Shown: in pieces, positions 63,747 to 64,000 of the stretch | Numbering within the stretch: the stretch's first letter is position 1 | Layout: every line of letters begins with the position of its first letter | Origin: Falsarthrobacter nasiphocae | GTDB taxonomy: Bacteria > Actinomycetota > Actinomycetes > Actinomycetales > Micrococcaceae | NCBI RefSeq assembly: GCF_031456275.1 | Contig: NZ_JAVDUI010000001.1 | Span: 2,066,965-2,130,964 of the forward strand | Length of the DNA stretch: 64,000 nt | Reading direction: 5' to 3' | Program-made: the position numbers and the translations under genes | Notes under the pieces: generated by a model | What the model was told of the DNA's origin: nothing | Seen by the model: only the letters and a program-made list of their open reading frames with translations | Database searches by the model: none

Positions 63747-64000
63747 ATGGACCACGAGAACGCCCAGGACACCGCACAGGTGACGGACGACTTCGAGCTG
63801 CCGGGCGTCCCCGACGCCTTCCAGCGCCTCTGGACCCCGCACCGCATGGCCTACGTCAAGGGCGGGCAGAAGGATCACAAGGAGGACGAGTGCCCGTTCT
63901 GCGCGGCGCCGCCCCGGTCGGACGAGGAGAGCCTCATTGTGGCGCGCGGGGAGCACTGCTACGTCCTCCTCAACCTCTTCCCGTACAACCCGGGGCACCT
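63747..64000 (+). CDS. HIT-family hydrolase/phosphorylase, N-terminal part
   Basis: The frame from ATG 63747 (after GGGGGAG) runs open to the window edge: at least 84 residues, with ECPFCAAP (zinc-type Cys pair), RGEHCYVLLNLFPYNPGHL leading into the HIT core. Actinobacterial thrS is often followed by a HIT-domain protein related to Ap4A phosphorylase. The His triad itself lies beyond the window. Confidence 0.88.
   Translation, partial: MDHENAQDTAQVTDDFELPGVPDAFQRLWTPHRMAYVKGGQKDHKEDECPFCAAPPRSDEESLIVARGEHCYVLLNLFPYNPGH

Noticed and set aside
61589-63847. 752-codon minus-strand open frame opposite thrS
   Set aside because: Shadow of thrS: long only because stops are rare in GC-rich antisense, with no domain or ribosome site.

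Overview
The window looks like a chromosomal segment of a high-GC Gram-positive bacterium, most likely an actinobacterium of the order Micrococcales and probably the Micrococcaceae. The reasons are the GTG/ATG starts with 4-base stop/start overlaps, paired clpP1-clpP2, an actinobacterial translational T-box before ileS, DUF4233 next to folC, and the order tig-clpP1-clpP2-clpX ... valS ... ileS-folC-ndk ... rne-rplU-rpmA-obgE-proB-proA-nadD-rsfS ... thrS. The assignment rests on family recognition and gene order, not on a database search.

Layout. 1-2.2 kb: tail of an unknown gene, tRNA-Arg, and two small Tat-exported proteins on the minus strand. 2.2-7.7 kb: an SSB paralogue, a 1,283-residue cell-surface protein with DUF11-like repeats, and a sortase. 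7.7-14.4 kb: ettA, a 5 x 29 bp tandem repeat, two thioesterases, and an overlapping minus-strand operon (OsmC-MscS-truncated haemoglobin-TenA). 14.6-23.3 kb: pepN, rpiB, tRNA-Gly, tRNA-Pro, tig, clpP1, clpP2, clpX and a DsbA-like oxidoreductase. 23.4-31.1 kb: a low-complexity membrane protein, a DUF2231 protein, a GT39/ArnT-like glycosyltransferase, then an MmeI-like type IIL restriction-modification enzyme coupled to an unrecognised 206-residue gene. 31.1-41.6 kb: valS, a helix-hairpin-helix protein, an SDR, T-box-ileS, folC, DUF4233 and ndk.

41.66-46.15 kb is the standout. A compact cassette of a decayed methyltransferase, two different ATP-grasp ligases and an MFS exporter is inserted between ndk and glgC. 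It is bounded by two direct copies, offset by exactly 4,400 bp, of an 89 bp block carrying a perfect 25-bp-stem hairpin. The left copy also keeps what looks like the last codons of an exporter-like gene, so it reads as a scar of an earlier cassette or of recombination. I infer a small-peptide (for example dipeptide) biosynthesis and export locus that I cannot match to a named pathway.

46.2-64 kb returns to housekeeping genes: a glgC-like nucleotidyltransferase, a VKOR-type disulfide-bond protein, rne, rplU-rpmA, obgE, proB-proA, nadD, a tail-anchored low-complexity protein, rsfS, a histidine phosphatase, tRNA-Ala, thrS and the start of a HIT-family gene.

Much of the window is protein synthesis and quality control (three aminoacyl-tRNA synthetases, four tRNAs, trigger factor, ClpXP, EttA, RNase E, L21/L27, Obg, RsfS). 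The accessory signals cluster in four places: the surface-protein/sortase region, the restriction-modification pair, the ATP-grasp island and the short tandem repeats.
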